Part shown: positions 1 through 10,420 of the stretch, one piece after another
How the letters are laid out: every line of letters begins with the position of its first letter
How positions within the stretch are numbered: the stretch's first letter is position 1
Assembly: GCA_030867875.1 (NCBI GenBank)
Contig: JAOWCC010000421.1
Location: 186,001-250,000, forward strand
Length of the DNA stretch: 64,000 nt
Source: Actinernus sp. WN-2022
Lineage: Eukaryota; Cnidaria; Anthozoa; Actiniaria; Actinernidae
Direction: 5' to 3'
Notes under the pieces: generated by a model
What the model saw: the letters and a program-made list of their open reading frames with translations, nothing else
The model's database searches: none
Told to the model about the DNA's origin: nothing
Position numbers and translations under genes: made by a program

Positions 1-310
1 TAGCTGGGATGGTAAGAAATCCCACCCGGGATCCCACCTCTAAAGCCGGGATCCCAGGTGGGACATATGGGATCCCAGGTGGGATGGTGGGATCCCACCT
101 ATCCCGCCTGGCATGAAAACAAAATCCCACCTGGGATCCTTACTCTAAAGCCGGGATCCCAGGTGGGATGGAGGGATCCTAACTATCCCACCTGGCATGA
201 AATAAAATCCCACCTGGGATCCCACCTCTAAAGCCGGGATAGCTGATGGGATCCTGGCATTCCCATGCAGCTATCTGTCTGGGATATATATGACAACACA
301 ATCCCACCTG
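1..310. repeat. GGGATCCC-rich minisatellite (left array)
   Basis: Irregular tandem copies of a motif built around GGGATCCCAGGTGGGAT, alternating with its complement (ATCCCACCTGGGATCCC) and spaced by short links such as CTCTAAAGCC. It runs in from the window edge and fades by about 310. The same motif forms a second array at 2538-2936, with the linking sequence in the opposite orientation. No gene is visible here. Confidence 0.85.
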
Positions 311-1149
311 GAAAGTAAATTACAGCAATCAGTACATATATTTTAATATATAATTTCCAATGAAATACCAGTGTATACACTATATACTAGTGCAATATCC
401 TATGAAGACCACATGTAAAGGCTATGAAACTAGGCCAACCTATGAAATATCCCTAGAACATTCATGAACACCCTAATATTAACCATCACATAGTAAAACA
501 TTATTGTTGTGGATTTCACAAGGCAACGTTTGTTTGGCACCTTACCACCTGACAGATCGAACATACGCCCAAACAATTCTTGACAGAACAAATTGGAACT
601 CCAACCAATAATAAATTGGCTTTCAAACGATCTAAAGTTACTTACAGAAGCGCAGATTTCATAACTTTCTCCGAGAAATAGGAACGTTGATGACTGGCTG
701 AAACATTACAAGATTTATACAGAAATGAAGTACAAGTTGCATGAGTTGGCAGTTTATTTAAACTTGATATCTACGAGGTACATGCTCAGCAATCGATCGA
801 GTGGACTCGACTAATACATGTATAATAATTTTGTTAGAAACAGCAAAGTCCTGATACAACTCATTGCTGGTTGCACTATAGGTCAAGGCTTCATGCAACC
901 AGAAAAGGAGAAGAAAATATATAGGTTGGTGTTTGCGTGAAACTAATATAAAAGTGAGAACCAGTTCAGTCCCACTCCCAGCTAGCATGCAGCCTTGGGT
1001 GTTAAAATGGCCTTACGACTTACATGCTTTCCAGGCAGACACAGCAAAACAGATGAGGAGTTAGTTGACCAGTTCATTAGCGTATAGATTCCTTGAATAT
1101 ATAGGCAGACCATTTCGCAAATTAATCCTCAGATGAAGCACTCCCGCCA
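311..1149. other. Non-coding stretch, nothing recognised
   Basis: AT-rich sequence without a convincing ORF, RNA gene or repeat boundary. The short open frames have no recognisable protein character. Confidence 0.5.
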
Positions 1150-1319
1150 GCTCAGCTTTGGTAAAGTTCTCAACAACAAACAAAGATGGCGGCTGTGAAC
1201 TGATCCCAGGATGCATTGCTTATCTAAAGACCACTGACCTGAATTGTGCGGGCACATCGCGCCATTTTCAAAACTAACAACTTAGATTCGGTGGCACGAC
1301 ATGCGATTTCTTGTATAAT
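1150..1319 (+). promoter_or_regulatory. Candidate promoter and 5' leader of the small gene at 1320
   Basis: The segment is richer in GC than its surroundings. It contains AAGATGGCGGC (from 1183), which resembles the YY1-type element common in animal housekeeping promoters, followed by a GATCCCAGGATGCATT stretch and a TATAATA-like run just before the ATG. Promoter identity is inference from position and composition. No transcript evidence is available. Confidence 0.35.
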
Positions 1320-2009
1320 ATGGCTTCCAGACTGAGCAAAGGGTTTTCAAAATACATGGGAGATAAGAAAACTATAAAGGTAAGATGTGATCATTCAATT
1401 GTTGTGAATTGTAATAAGAAAAGGGAATATAGCGCTTGGTTATCATACTTTTAGTTCAGCTGTTGTTTGAACGGTCTCGTGCACGTGGTCTGCTTGTAGT
1501 TGTATCTTATCCATTTTCAATGACGAAATCCATACAAAAAGTTTACCAAGTTTATGTAAAGTGAATCTTTTAGTTAAAGGATTGATCTAAATCTTGTAGT
1601 CATGGAGTACTACTGTTCGAAGAGAGTGAAATGTCTCACTTTTAATTTAAGACTGTCACTGAGTTACACTTACAACAAAAGGTAATATTGCTTTTTAGAA
1701 GTGAAATTGCACGTGTTTATACGGAATTGCAATTCAAACAAATTCAATTCAGTCAATACTTTAAGTTCTTCTGTAAATTAGTGGACATTGTGCATGTGAA
1801 ATTTCACTTTATAGCTAGGCCTAGGGGAAATACATTTTAAAATAACTCTTGCTACGTACATCTCTCGTATTCAAAAACTTATAACACACTACTTTCTTCC
1901 ATCAGAGGCACAGCGGATTCGGCACAGCACTTTGTCACTTGATCTCTTGCAAGAGCTTGAACAAGGAGAGGTCTATCGATTTGCAGATCAGATCAAGTAC
2001 ATGAGCTAG
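1320..2009 (+). CDS. Candidate two-exon microprotein gene (53 aa)
   Basis: Exon 1 coding 1320-1379 begins ATGGCTTCCAGACTG and ends at a consensus donor (AAG|gtaaga). Exon 2 coding is 1908-2009, after a pyrimidine-rich tract ending atcagag. Joining in phase 0 gives a 53-residue basic then acidic product. It starts MASRLSKGFSKYMGDKKTIK and ends ...RFADQIKYMS, followed by TAG. The second half is helix-like, with a Leu/Glu pattern (LSLDLLQELEQGE). The alternative acceptor two bases earlier gives a less protein-like frame. ATTAAATAA-type signals follow within about 70 bases. I do not recognise the family. A short cytosolic or mitochondrial accessory protein is possible, but that is speculation. 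The call rests on splice consensus, amphipathic character and promoter-like upstream sequence. Confidence 0.42.
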
Positions 2010-2537
2010 AAATTGTGTGGATTAAATTTTAGTGAGCCAGTGCAGTATGAGACCATGAAATATAATGGACATTAAATAATTTATAACAGCAAGTTTGGTA
2101 GTTTGCAATTAAAATTCTGCCATGTTTTTTGGTAGAGGTCTTTTATTAGATTTTATGTTACCAGTCTATAGCCAGGGGTTTAATCATACCAGAAGAGAAT
2201 ACAAACAGGATTTTATGGTAAAGGCATAACAACCATTTCAGCTTTTCTGAGCCCTCATCTCTTTATTAAATTGATTGAAACACTGCATGGCTACCGTAAA
2301 AGCTTTCCTATTAAGCTTTTTTTTTATAGGACCCAGCAACTGTATCTGCTATCTCAATACGATATACCGGTATGAATTCTATAAATTAAAGTTTACATAC
2401 TTGTAAGTACAACATATATTATGATGCAAGTGAGAAAATGTGTTTATTTCAATAGAATATTTTCATAGGTTGACTTTCCTGAAATGGAAAAAAATCATAG
2501 TATGTAAACAAAACATTTCATGGAATAATTATGCTGG

Positions 2538-2936
2538 CTTTATAGAGGTGGGATCCCGGGTGGGATTTGTTACATCCCAGGCGGGATAGCTGGGATCCCG
2601 CCAATCCCAGGTGGGATCCAGCATTTGCATGGGATGGCAGAATCCCAGGTGGGATATGTCTAATAATCCCGGGCGGGATGGTGGGATCCCGGGTGGGATG
2701 GTGGGATCCCGGGTGGGATGGTGGGATCCCGGGTGGGATGGCGGGATCCCGGGTGGGAAGGCGGGATCCCGGGTGGGAAGGCGGGATCCCGGGTGGGAAG
2801 GCGGGATCCCAGGTGGGATTGTCTGAGGCGGGATGTCTAATAATCCCGGCCGGGATCTCACAAGATCCCGCCTGGGATCCCAGCTGTAAAAAAGGTGGGA
2901 TCCCAGGTGGGATAGGCGGGATCCCGCCTTTCATTT
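2538..2936. repeat. GGGATCCCGGGTGGGATGG minisatellite (right array)
   Basis: About 20-bp units GGGATCCCGGGTGGGATGGT, at least seven near-perfect copies at 2673-2820, flanked by more diverged copies. The entry sequence (GGCTTTATAGAGGTGGGATC) is the reverse complement of the link in the left array (about 40-60). The two arrays therefore face each other across the small gene. The long open frames here are by-products of the repeat. Confidence 0.88.
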
Positions 2937-3300
2937 TTACATGGGTAGTACTGTAGTCGCTGTTTCATGGCATGGTAGGAATTTTGCAAAAAGTCATTGT
3001 CTAGCTCAGGCGTAAGTCAAAAGTATTAACTCTCAATCTAAATTAAACACACTATGGTTTTAAATTTTAACCGGGCTTGGTTCATAACCAATTTACTTTG
3101 TAGATGTTGGCTTTGGTTAATGTAGTCAAACGCCTACCGAAGGAGGTTGAACGTTCAAGAGTCGATGCTTTCGTAGCCGGATAGCCTCGTCCTGATAGAG
3201 GCATGGGAAGGGCAAGGAAGCAGGTAGTCTCCAGAGATAACTAAGGCTACAGGCTACAAAGGAATTATTTTTCACCTTATTTGACCGAAATATTCAGCTC
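2937..3300. other. Non-coding stretch, nothing recognised
   Basis: No ORF, splice pair or repeat boundary that I can support. It may be the decayed upstream part of the DIRS-like element that follows. Confidence 0.4.
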
Positions 3301-3317
3301 AATTTATCATATCTCCC

Positions 3318-3836
3318 ATCTAACGTCAATCCAGCTGATGCCCCATCCAGGCGAATATCTCGGATTGACTCGCACTTATCGGTCAAAGCTTTCCACCTGG
3401 TGGACCAAGCCTTTGGGGGTGCGCTGTGACACTCGTATGACCTGATGGCACTGGATTCTAATGCGGTTATAGGTAGAGATGGACAACCATTGCCGCATTA
3501 CACATTATCGCCAAGCCCTTTATCTATGGGTGTGAATTTGTTCTCTCAGGATTTGCGCACATCCCCTGACGCATCTAACCATATGTATTCCCGCCATTTC
3601 GTTTGATTGGACCAGTTCTAAAGTTCCTCTACGGCTTTCGCATTCCATTTAGCATAGTTCTTCCAGAATGCATTCCGCCATCCTTTTGCTGGCCGGAACT
3701 GATGGCACGTTCTTCCGCTAGGGTGTGCCTGGGAAATCGGGGAGACATGGATATTCTTCTGACGCCATCGAAGCAGGGTTATAAAGCCCTACCGTGCCCT
3801 TATTCTCTATGGGCGTTTAGGGTATCCAAATTTTAA
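3318..3836 (+). pseudogene. DIRS-like retrotransposon polymerase end (RT/RNase H tail), degenerate
   Basis: Reading plus with frameshifts gives the NPADAPSR motif (about 3328), then YDLMALDSNAV, LPHYTLSPSP and GVNLFSQDL. A separate frame from 3603 carries IGPVLKFLYGFRIPF, FCWPELMARSS and ILLTPSKQGYKALPCPYS. These blocks are characteristic of the C-terminal polymerase region of DIRS/Ngaro-type elements that use a tyrosine recombinase. The same block appears on the minus strand at about 41760-41980, which confirms a repeated family. Stops after 3430 and a shift near 3585 make it non-functional. It directly precedes the recombinase remnant at 4123-5015 in the expected order. Confidence 0.7.
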
Positions 3837-4122
3837 GGATTGTGTTAGTTTCTCACATTCGATATATTTGGGATATTTTTCAGCCACTGCCCAGATTCCC
3901 GAAATTATTCACGCCATCGGTAGCCTGCCCAGAATGCAATTAATTTTCTCACAAATCTAGCATCTCCGAAGTCCCTTGCTACTGCCCTGCCGGCAGATTT
4001 AATACCTTTCCTAGTACTAGTCTAAGATCGCGGGGGGGGAAACGCGCGTGCATCGGCCTAATTGTCAGCCTCTCCCACCAAACTGGTTCAGCGGTAACCC
4101 GTGATTGTCCTAAGCATCTGGC

Positions 4123-5015
4123 TTGGGGATCTGGCCCTGTCGATTCATTCACTTGATTGGAAAACTGCGAGTGATCTTCTCTGACAATGGGCGAGGTTCG
4201 GAATGGCATCCCCTTCTGGGAATAGGCAATCCAGCAGCAGCGAGGTCAGTTAAAGCATATTTAGCAGATATCAAGGAAGAACAGTTAAGGGCTAGAGTAA
4301 CTCCGCGGCAAGCAGAACCGATCATTATTGCAGATTTAGTCGTAATCTCGAATCATATTTAGGTGCAACTCTTAGAATGTTCTCCTCTAGATCCAATTCA
4401 GGTATAAATGTATGTACGGGATCAGGCACTATATAATATCTTGTTTTTTTGCAGCTGATAGGGCAGCTTTTGCGCTTTCCTGATAATTCAGGTTTCCTTT
4501 TCAATCATGTTTGGACGAAGTCGTTAAGATCAGGAGATACGAACGTGTTCACGTTTAGAAGAGGTTTCAATAAGGTAATTTGCCCCATGGCGGGTCTCGA
4601 GTTGTATTTTAATATTTGTAGATTTTTACAAATCAAACTCGATCCCGGTTATCTTTTTCGCTCGGTAACAAAGTCTAAAATGGTTAGTTCACAGGGCTTA
4701 TATCCTCCAGCGGTTCAAGCCAGATTGGATACGTATACCGCGGCAGTACGCCAACAACTAACTGGGAAACGTTTTACCCTACATGGTTTTCGTAGTGGCG
4801 CTGCAGTTTCATTAGCCCTTGAAGGTATTAGTCTCCATGAAATCATGGATCATGTTGGCTGGAAGACTAGTAAAACAGCCCTACACTATATTAAATTAAA
4901 GCAAATAATGAACCCGGCAGGTGCCGCAGCCAAACTTGCAGATCTCCCACTTGATGTTGGTACGGCTTACAAATCTCTTGATAATCTAAATGGATTTTCA
5001 CATGTTTTTTGCTGA
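4123..5015 (+). pseudogene. DIRS-like tyrosine recombinase, in two pieces
   Basis: Piece 1 (to 4359) holds the N-terminal core-binding part (GNPAAARSVKAYLADIKEEQ). Piece 2 (4449-5015) holds the catalytic domain. It shows HGFRSG (His and Arg of the active site, about 4780), HVGWKTSKTALHY (His/Trp and the Tyr nucleophile, about 4850-4890), and a C-terminal NPAGAAAKLADLP tail. In DIRS elements this enzyme integrates a circular cDNA without making a target duplication. The gap of about 90 bases between pieces and the frame change mean the gene is broken, although the 188-residue catalytic part is intact. The first catalytic Arg is not clearly placed. Confidence 0.72.
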
Positions 5016-5447
5016 TTAAATGTCACTCAGGGTCGTATGGCTGTAATATCCATCGGTATGCCCGCCAAAGCTTTTCATGGATAAACATATTAGTTATAGC
5101 TCACCCAATAATTAGAGATTGTAAGGTTTGGAAAGAGGAAGTAAGTGAAGCTATGATTTAGTGAGATGTGATGTGGTTAAGGGTAAAGAATGGTGTTAGA
5201 CTTGGGGAAGGCCAGAGCGTCTCCCCATACCTAATTAACATCTCATGCATAATGTTCAATACCCTCAACAGAATCGCTGCACTATCCACGGCAGTTACGC
5301 GCGTGGTTCAACTGTATTATCTGACTTTTGATTATAGGTGGAGTTAACCCCAAGAGAAACACAAACAATGAAAATAAATGCTGCACTATAATAACCTAAA
5401 CGTTTGTTGATTTCAAGTGCCACTGGCGGTAAGAACATTGTTTGGTA
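5016..5447. other. Non-coding stretch after the DIRS remnant
   Basis: No gene visible. It may include the 3' flank of the DIRS-like element. I could not define split direct repeats or inverted ends. Confidence 0.4.
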
Positions 5448-5640
5448 TTTAGGCACTACACGAAGCGATGGTTTGCGTATTGTAGGAAACACAAACACAC
5501 ATATATATGAGGATATTTGTATATATTCTGGCGCTTTGTTACCATTTAGGCACTACACGAAGCGATGGTTTGCGTATTGTAGGAAACACAAACACACATA
5601 TATATATGAGGATATTTGTATATATTCTGGAGAGACCTCA
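5448..5640. repeat. 97-bp tandem duplication
   Basis: TTTAGGCACTACACGAAGCG... through ...GATATTTGTATATATTCTGG occurs at about 5448-5544 and again at about 5545-5640 with almost no change (one extra TA in the second copy). The open frames here are repeat artefacts. Confidence 0.88.
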
Positions 5641-5759
5641 TTTTTTTGATCGGGTGTTAACCATTAGACCACCGTGGCGCTTTGTTACCAAATACAAAAG
5701 GCGCTTTCGCAGCTGAGTACCGTTCTTTATGTAAAAGTTGAACTGGCTATAAATCAGTA

Positions 5760-6958
5760 ATCAGTTTTTCAGACTACCTTGACCCTCCTTTACACAATGC
5801 CTTCTATTTTGAACCTATTATCCCAGGAGATATAGAATCCGAAATTAATACCCTACCTAATAACAAAGCTTACGGCCTCTACTCATGTCCTGTAAAAATC
5901 TTGAAACTTGCTAAATATGTTTTAAGTAAACCTCTAGCTGATATCTTCAATCAGTCAATTCTGACTGGAGTATATCCAGACAAATTAAAATTTGTCAAAA
6001 TAATACCAGTATATAAAGACGGCGATCAAACTAATCAAGAAAAGTATCGTCCTATATCTTTGCTGTCGGTAAAACTCGGTATATAACAGAATATTTGAAA
6101 AATTGATGTACAAAAGACTTATTAATTTTGTTAATAAATATGATATATTATGATTCTCAATATGGATTTCACGGCAAACACAGCACGCTACAAGCCATCC
6201 TTGAAATCATTAACAACATACAAAATAACATGGACCTCGGTAAATACACATGTGGCATTTTTATTGACTTGAAAAAGGCTTTCGATACAGTAAATCACGA
6301 TACACTATTAAGTAAATTACACAATTATGGCGTGAGAGGTATTTTATATGACTGGTTCAAATCATAGTTAACCAACCGAAAACAGTCAACCGAAGTGAAT
6401 GATCACATTTCAAACCCAGAGACAACACTCTGTGGGGTACCACAATGATCTGTACTTGGCCCTCTACTCTTTTTAATTTATATAAATGATATTCATAAGT
6501 CTTCTTTTGATTTTACGTCAAAAATCTTTACTATTTAATCCTAAAATTAAAATATTTAATAACTCAAATAATGCTGTACAATTTCTAGATATGAAAGATT
6601 TCGTTAAGTATTTCAGTAGGGGTATTTATAGATTCAGGACTCGTGGGAAAATCATATAGAACATATTTGCCAAAAAGTCAGCAAATCCATAGGAATCATT
6701 GCCAAATTAAGACATTTCATTCCCAGGTATACCCTTTTAAGTATTTTTCGTACACTGATCATACCTTACCCGTGACCTATGGTATTTGTGCATGGGGTCA
6801 ATGTGCACAATCTCATCTAAATAAACTATTAATCCTCCAAACAAGAGCAGTCCGTTTGATATATTTTGCAAAAACAAGAGATCACGCAATTCCCCTGTTT
6901 ATCCAATCAAAAACACTACCTCTGTCATTTTTATATTTTGAGCACCTTAGTAATTTAA
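5760..6958 (+). pseudogene. Truncated LINE reverse transcriptase, left half (host of a nested insertion)
   Basis: The sequence begins inside a reverse transcriptase. Blocks are EINTLPNNKAYGLYS (palm entry), KIIPVYKDGD...YRPISLLS, then QYGFHGKHSTLQAI, FIDLKKAFDTVNHD, and GVPQ*SVLGPLLF with a stop at Gln-Gly. The FADD box is missing through an internal deletion (about 6500-6560). The thumb and C-terminal part resume at 6643-6958. It is a CR1/L2-type non-LTR element, truncated 5' of the RT and frameshifted several times. At 6951-6958 the coding sequence is cut by an opposite-strand LINE and resumes at 10144. Confidence 0.8.
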
Positions 6959-7174
6959 CAACAAACTTTATTCACACCAAATTGCAACATTACAATGAAT
7001 AATAACATAAGTGCAATACAAGTGTCAGGTAGCCCGAAATGATAAAATATCAATCTAGTCAGGGCTACCTTTAAAAAAAGAAAATTAAATAGTTACGGTG
7101 GTTAAGCTAGATACACACACAACACATATACACACACTCTTAGTATAATTGATCAAGTTCTATAAAAAAATGAA

Positions 7175-8863
7175 TTAGTATTTTGATAGAAACTCCTGCT
7201 TTAGATTTTTGCTGAAACATTTATGTGTTGATAGTAGCTTTAAATCACCTTTAATTTGGTTCCAAATCTGTACACCAGTATATCTTATTCTAAATTTCCC
7301 ATAATTTGTTCTAATTTTAGGTGCATAGTATGCTGCTTTGGAAGCCAAACGAGTATTATGATGGTGAACATTAGTGACGTGTATAAAGAAATTATCAAAA
7401 GATGAGGGGAGATCATTATGGTTATATTGAAACATAAACACTGAAATGTACAGGAATATTAAATCAGAGAATTTCAGTATGCCAAGATCTTTAAACAAGA
7501 GATTAGTATGAGCATTAAAAGAGGAAAAGGTCATTAAACGTAGTGCTTTTTTTTGTAAAATAACAAGGGGTTTAAGAGAGGTCTGATAAGTACTAGCCCA
7601 AGCCAATAGACCATACGTAAAAAAGGGATACACAAGTGAATAATAAATTTTAACTAAGGTGTCAAGGGGTACAAAATGCCTAATCTTAGATAGAATTCCA
7701 TTTCCTTTAGATACTTTTTTCGATACATTTTGGATTTGATATTTCCAATTAAGATTAGCATCTATTAAGATATCAAGGTATTTAATATAAGGCTTGCAAC
7801 ATAAAGTCTTCCTATTTATGACAATATTTATAGGGTATACTTTCTTTTGTGATGGATGAAAAATAACATAATTATATTTATTAATATTTAAAGATAACTT
7901 ATTGGTAGCTAACCAGTCCTTAATTTTCTCCAATTCAACATTTATGGTATATTCAAGTTGATCTAAGTTCTTATTTGCTAAAAATAAATTTGAATCATCT
8001 GCAAATAAATGAAAGTCAAATACACTGGAACAGTAAGGAATATCATTAATATAAATTTAAAAAAGGAAAGGTCCCAGTACTGATCCTTGTGGGACACCAC
8101 ATGGGACAGGCTTTAGGTCAGAAGATACATTACCAATGGATACAAACTGTTTTCTATTAGATAAATATGAACAAAACCAGGAATTTGGAATACCTCTTAC
8201 ACCATAAAAATTAAGTTTTTGGATCAGAATATTATGATTGATGGTTTCAAAAGCTTTACTAAAGTCTAAGAAAATACCACAGGCAAATTCCCCATCTTCA
8301 ATAGCACATTGGATTTTATCAATTATCAGTAAGATAGCATGTATTGTGGAATGTTTTGGGCGAAAACCAAATTGTGAATTAGATAAAACTTGATGTTTTT
8401 CAAGAAAATTCCAAAGCCGATTATACATAAGCTTTTCAAGAAGTTTATTAAAAATTGAAAGAAGTGATATGGGTCTAAAATTATTCATGATAGTTCTTTC
8501 ACCATTTTTCAACACTGGAATTACCCTTGCTATTTTAAAAGAGTCTGGTACAGTGCCTGTGGAAAAAGATAAATTAAATATTATCTCAAGGGGTTTTGAT
8601 ATTAGATCCCTTAGGAGTTTCACAATTGAAACTGGAATACTAGAGGGCCCAGCTGCTTTGTTAGTAGAAAGCTTATCAATTTCTAATGCAATTTCCTCTG
8701 ATGTACAGGGAAAAAGAAAAAAACTTTCCTTAACTGGAGTTTTCATGTAACTAAGTGGAGAAATATTGGAGGATTTAATGGAATTAGCTAAATTCTTACC
8801 TATATTGTTTGATACCTTTCCAAAGATTTTTAGAACTTTTAGCATGGGTCTCAAGATAATCAT
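7175..8863 (-). pseudogene. LINE reverse transcriptase, C-terminal part of ORF2, one internal stop
   Basis: Starting at 8863 the frame carries NKAAGPSSIPVSIVK, IPVLKNGERT...NFRPISLLS, SQFGFRPKHSTIHA, FLDFSKAFETINH, GVPQGSVLGPFLF, then a TAA at about 8057-8059. The same frame resumes without shift through YINDIP, the catalytic FADD box (about 7985-8000), the thumb, and a C-terminal domain ending at 7175. Only one stop therefore interrupts an otherwise full RT. A frameshift separates it from the endonuclease. The damage is slight, which suggests a fairly recent insertion. Confidence 0.82.
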
Positions 8864-10143
8864 GGTAATACTTCTTCTTACTCAGAAGAATTAAATATTT
8901 TAATCTATTTCTATAATATTTGTACTTTGAATGATGATAATGACTCTTGGATTTGATGTAATGTCTATATAGATTATTTTTTATGCAAAGCGATTTATAC
9001 AAAGCTGGAGTTATCCAAGGTTTTTGGGACAACTTTTTCTCTTTACGAGATAACTTTCTCAAAGGAGCATGTTTATCAAGAATTTCACTAGTTTTTGCAT
9101 GGAATACTGTAAAAAGATCATCAGGCGAACACGATTCAGTCGGAAATAGATTTGTAAAGTCAACCTTAGTATAATCCTCAATCAAGTTTGATGAATCCAA
9201 TTTAGAATAATCTCTTTTGTAGATAACACTCTTATTAATACAAGGATAAACCTTATCAATAATGACAAAGTTTGGAAGGTGATCAGAAAGATCAGAAATA
9301 ATATTTCCACTAACAGTAAAATGATCTAAAGAGTTAAAGAAAATATTATCTATCAATGTGGCTGAATGATGGGTTATTCTTGTAGGTTTGATGATTAGGG
9401 GTTGAAAAGAATAAGAGCTGAGCGTGTTAATATAAACTTGTGTTAAGGGATGAGAATCACAATTAATCAAATTAATGTTAAAGTCACCCATTATAATACA
9501 ATATTTGTTTTGTTTGGAGACATCATCAAGAGTTTTATGAAAATCATTGAGGAAAATGTCTAAAGATGAATTAGGATACCTATAAAATACTGAAATAAGA
9601 ATATTCTTTCCTTTTTTGTTTTCAATTTCAATCCAGATTGATTCGTATTCATTTGTGCAAGTACTTAAATCATCTCTTAGATTATACTTGATATTATTCC
9701 TGACATACATTCCAACACCACCAGAGCATAAATTACTAGGCTGTGAAATAAAGGAATAACCATTTAAATTTGTATTAGAGCTATAATGTTTTCCTTTTTG
9801 GAATTTTGTTTCTGACAAACCTATAATGGAAAAGGTAAACTTTAACTCTGCTAACATATTTACAAGACTATCGAAATTAGCTTGAAGACTTCGAATATTG
9901 CAATGTATGGCAGAAAAACAATTTATTGAGCAATTCTGAATATCTGAATTGGCATGAAATTGATGTGGAGAATAATATTTAAAGTTAGCTATTGTAGGAA
10001 ACTGAGAATCCATATCAAAATCAGCTAGATAAAGTATAGATTCAATAGAAGATAATAAATCATGACATGGCAGTGAACTAAGTAATGCTTCTGAAATAGA
10101 ATCAGAACAAAGACAAGTTGTATTCAAGTTATAGGATAATTCA
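8796..10143 (-). pseudogene. LINE apurinic-like endonuclease, N-terminal part of ORF2
   Basis: This 440-residue open frame carries the exonuclease-endonuclease-phosphatase fold used to nick target DNA. In order it shows HCNIRSL, IIGLSETK, GGVGMYVRN, ISVFYRYP, MGDFNINLI, ATLIDNIFF and LSDHLPNFVII, which hold the metal-binding and catalytic Asn, Glu, Asp and His positions. It ends at 8796 in the linker before the reverse transcriptase. The continuation lies one frame away (8863 onward), so a single small indel at about 8800-8830 breaks the ORF. The frame stays open upstream to the insertion point, so the true start is lost. Confidence 0.82.
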
Positions 10144-10420
10144 TAATTTAATGCATGATATCCAAAATAAAGTAGCTCCGGTAAACATACTCAACTTTTT
10201 TCAACAAACTAAAGAAATACATCGGTATCCAACCAGATCTCCAACAAATGAATGCTATTACATTAAGTATTCTGGAAAATTGAATCCCTTCTTCTGTAAA
10301 ATTCCAAACAAAAAAAATTAAGCGAAAAATAAAGACCATACTTTTTGATATACTTGCACATGAAGACGATTATATTGAAGTCTCAAATATTGTCCAATAT
10401 CCGTAAAAACTAGATATAGC
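10144..10420 (+). pseudogene. LINE reverse transcriptase, right half of the interrupted host element
   Basis: After the TAATTTAA duplicate the plus-strand frame resumes (LMHDIQNKVAPVNI, EIHRYPTRS) and matches the expected C-terminus of the piece ending at 6958. Some coding character continues past the stop at 10319 to about 10405. This confirms that 5760-6958 and 10144-10420 were one element before the nested insertion. Confidence 0.8.

Larger units (their letters stand above)
6959..10143 (-). mobile_element. 5'-truncated LINE inserted into another LINE (CR1/L2 type)
   Basis: This minus-strand non-LTR retrotransposon runs from 10143 (5' end) to 6959 (3' end). It is bounded by identical 8-bp copies of TAATTTAA (6951-6958 and 10144-10151). 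The 5' end opens directly into the endonuclease frame, so ORF1 and the leader are missing, as expected from 5' truncation during target-primed reverse transcription. The 3' UTR (6959-7174) contains a hairpin (GGTAGCCCTGACTAG... with ...TTTCGGGCTACC) and ends AATAAAGTTTGTTG. Clade placement is by motif style only. Confidence 0.85.

Noticed and set aside
2518..2956. Open frames on both strands rich in Pro/Gly
   Set aside because: Produced by the GGGATCCCGGGTGGGAT array.
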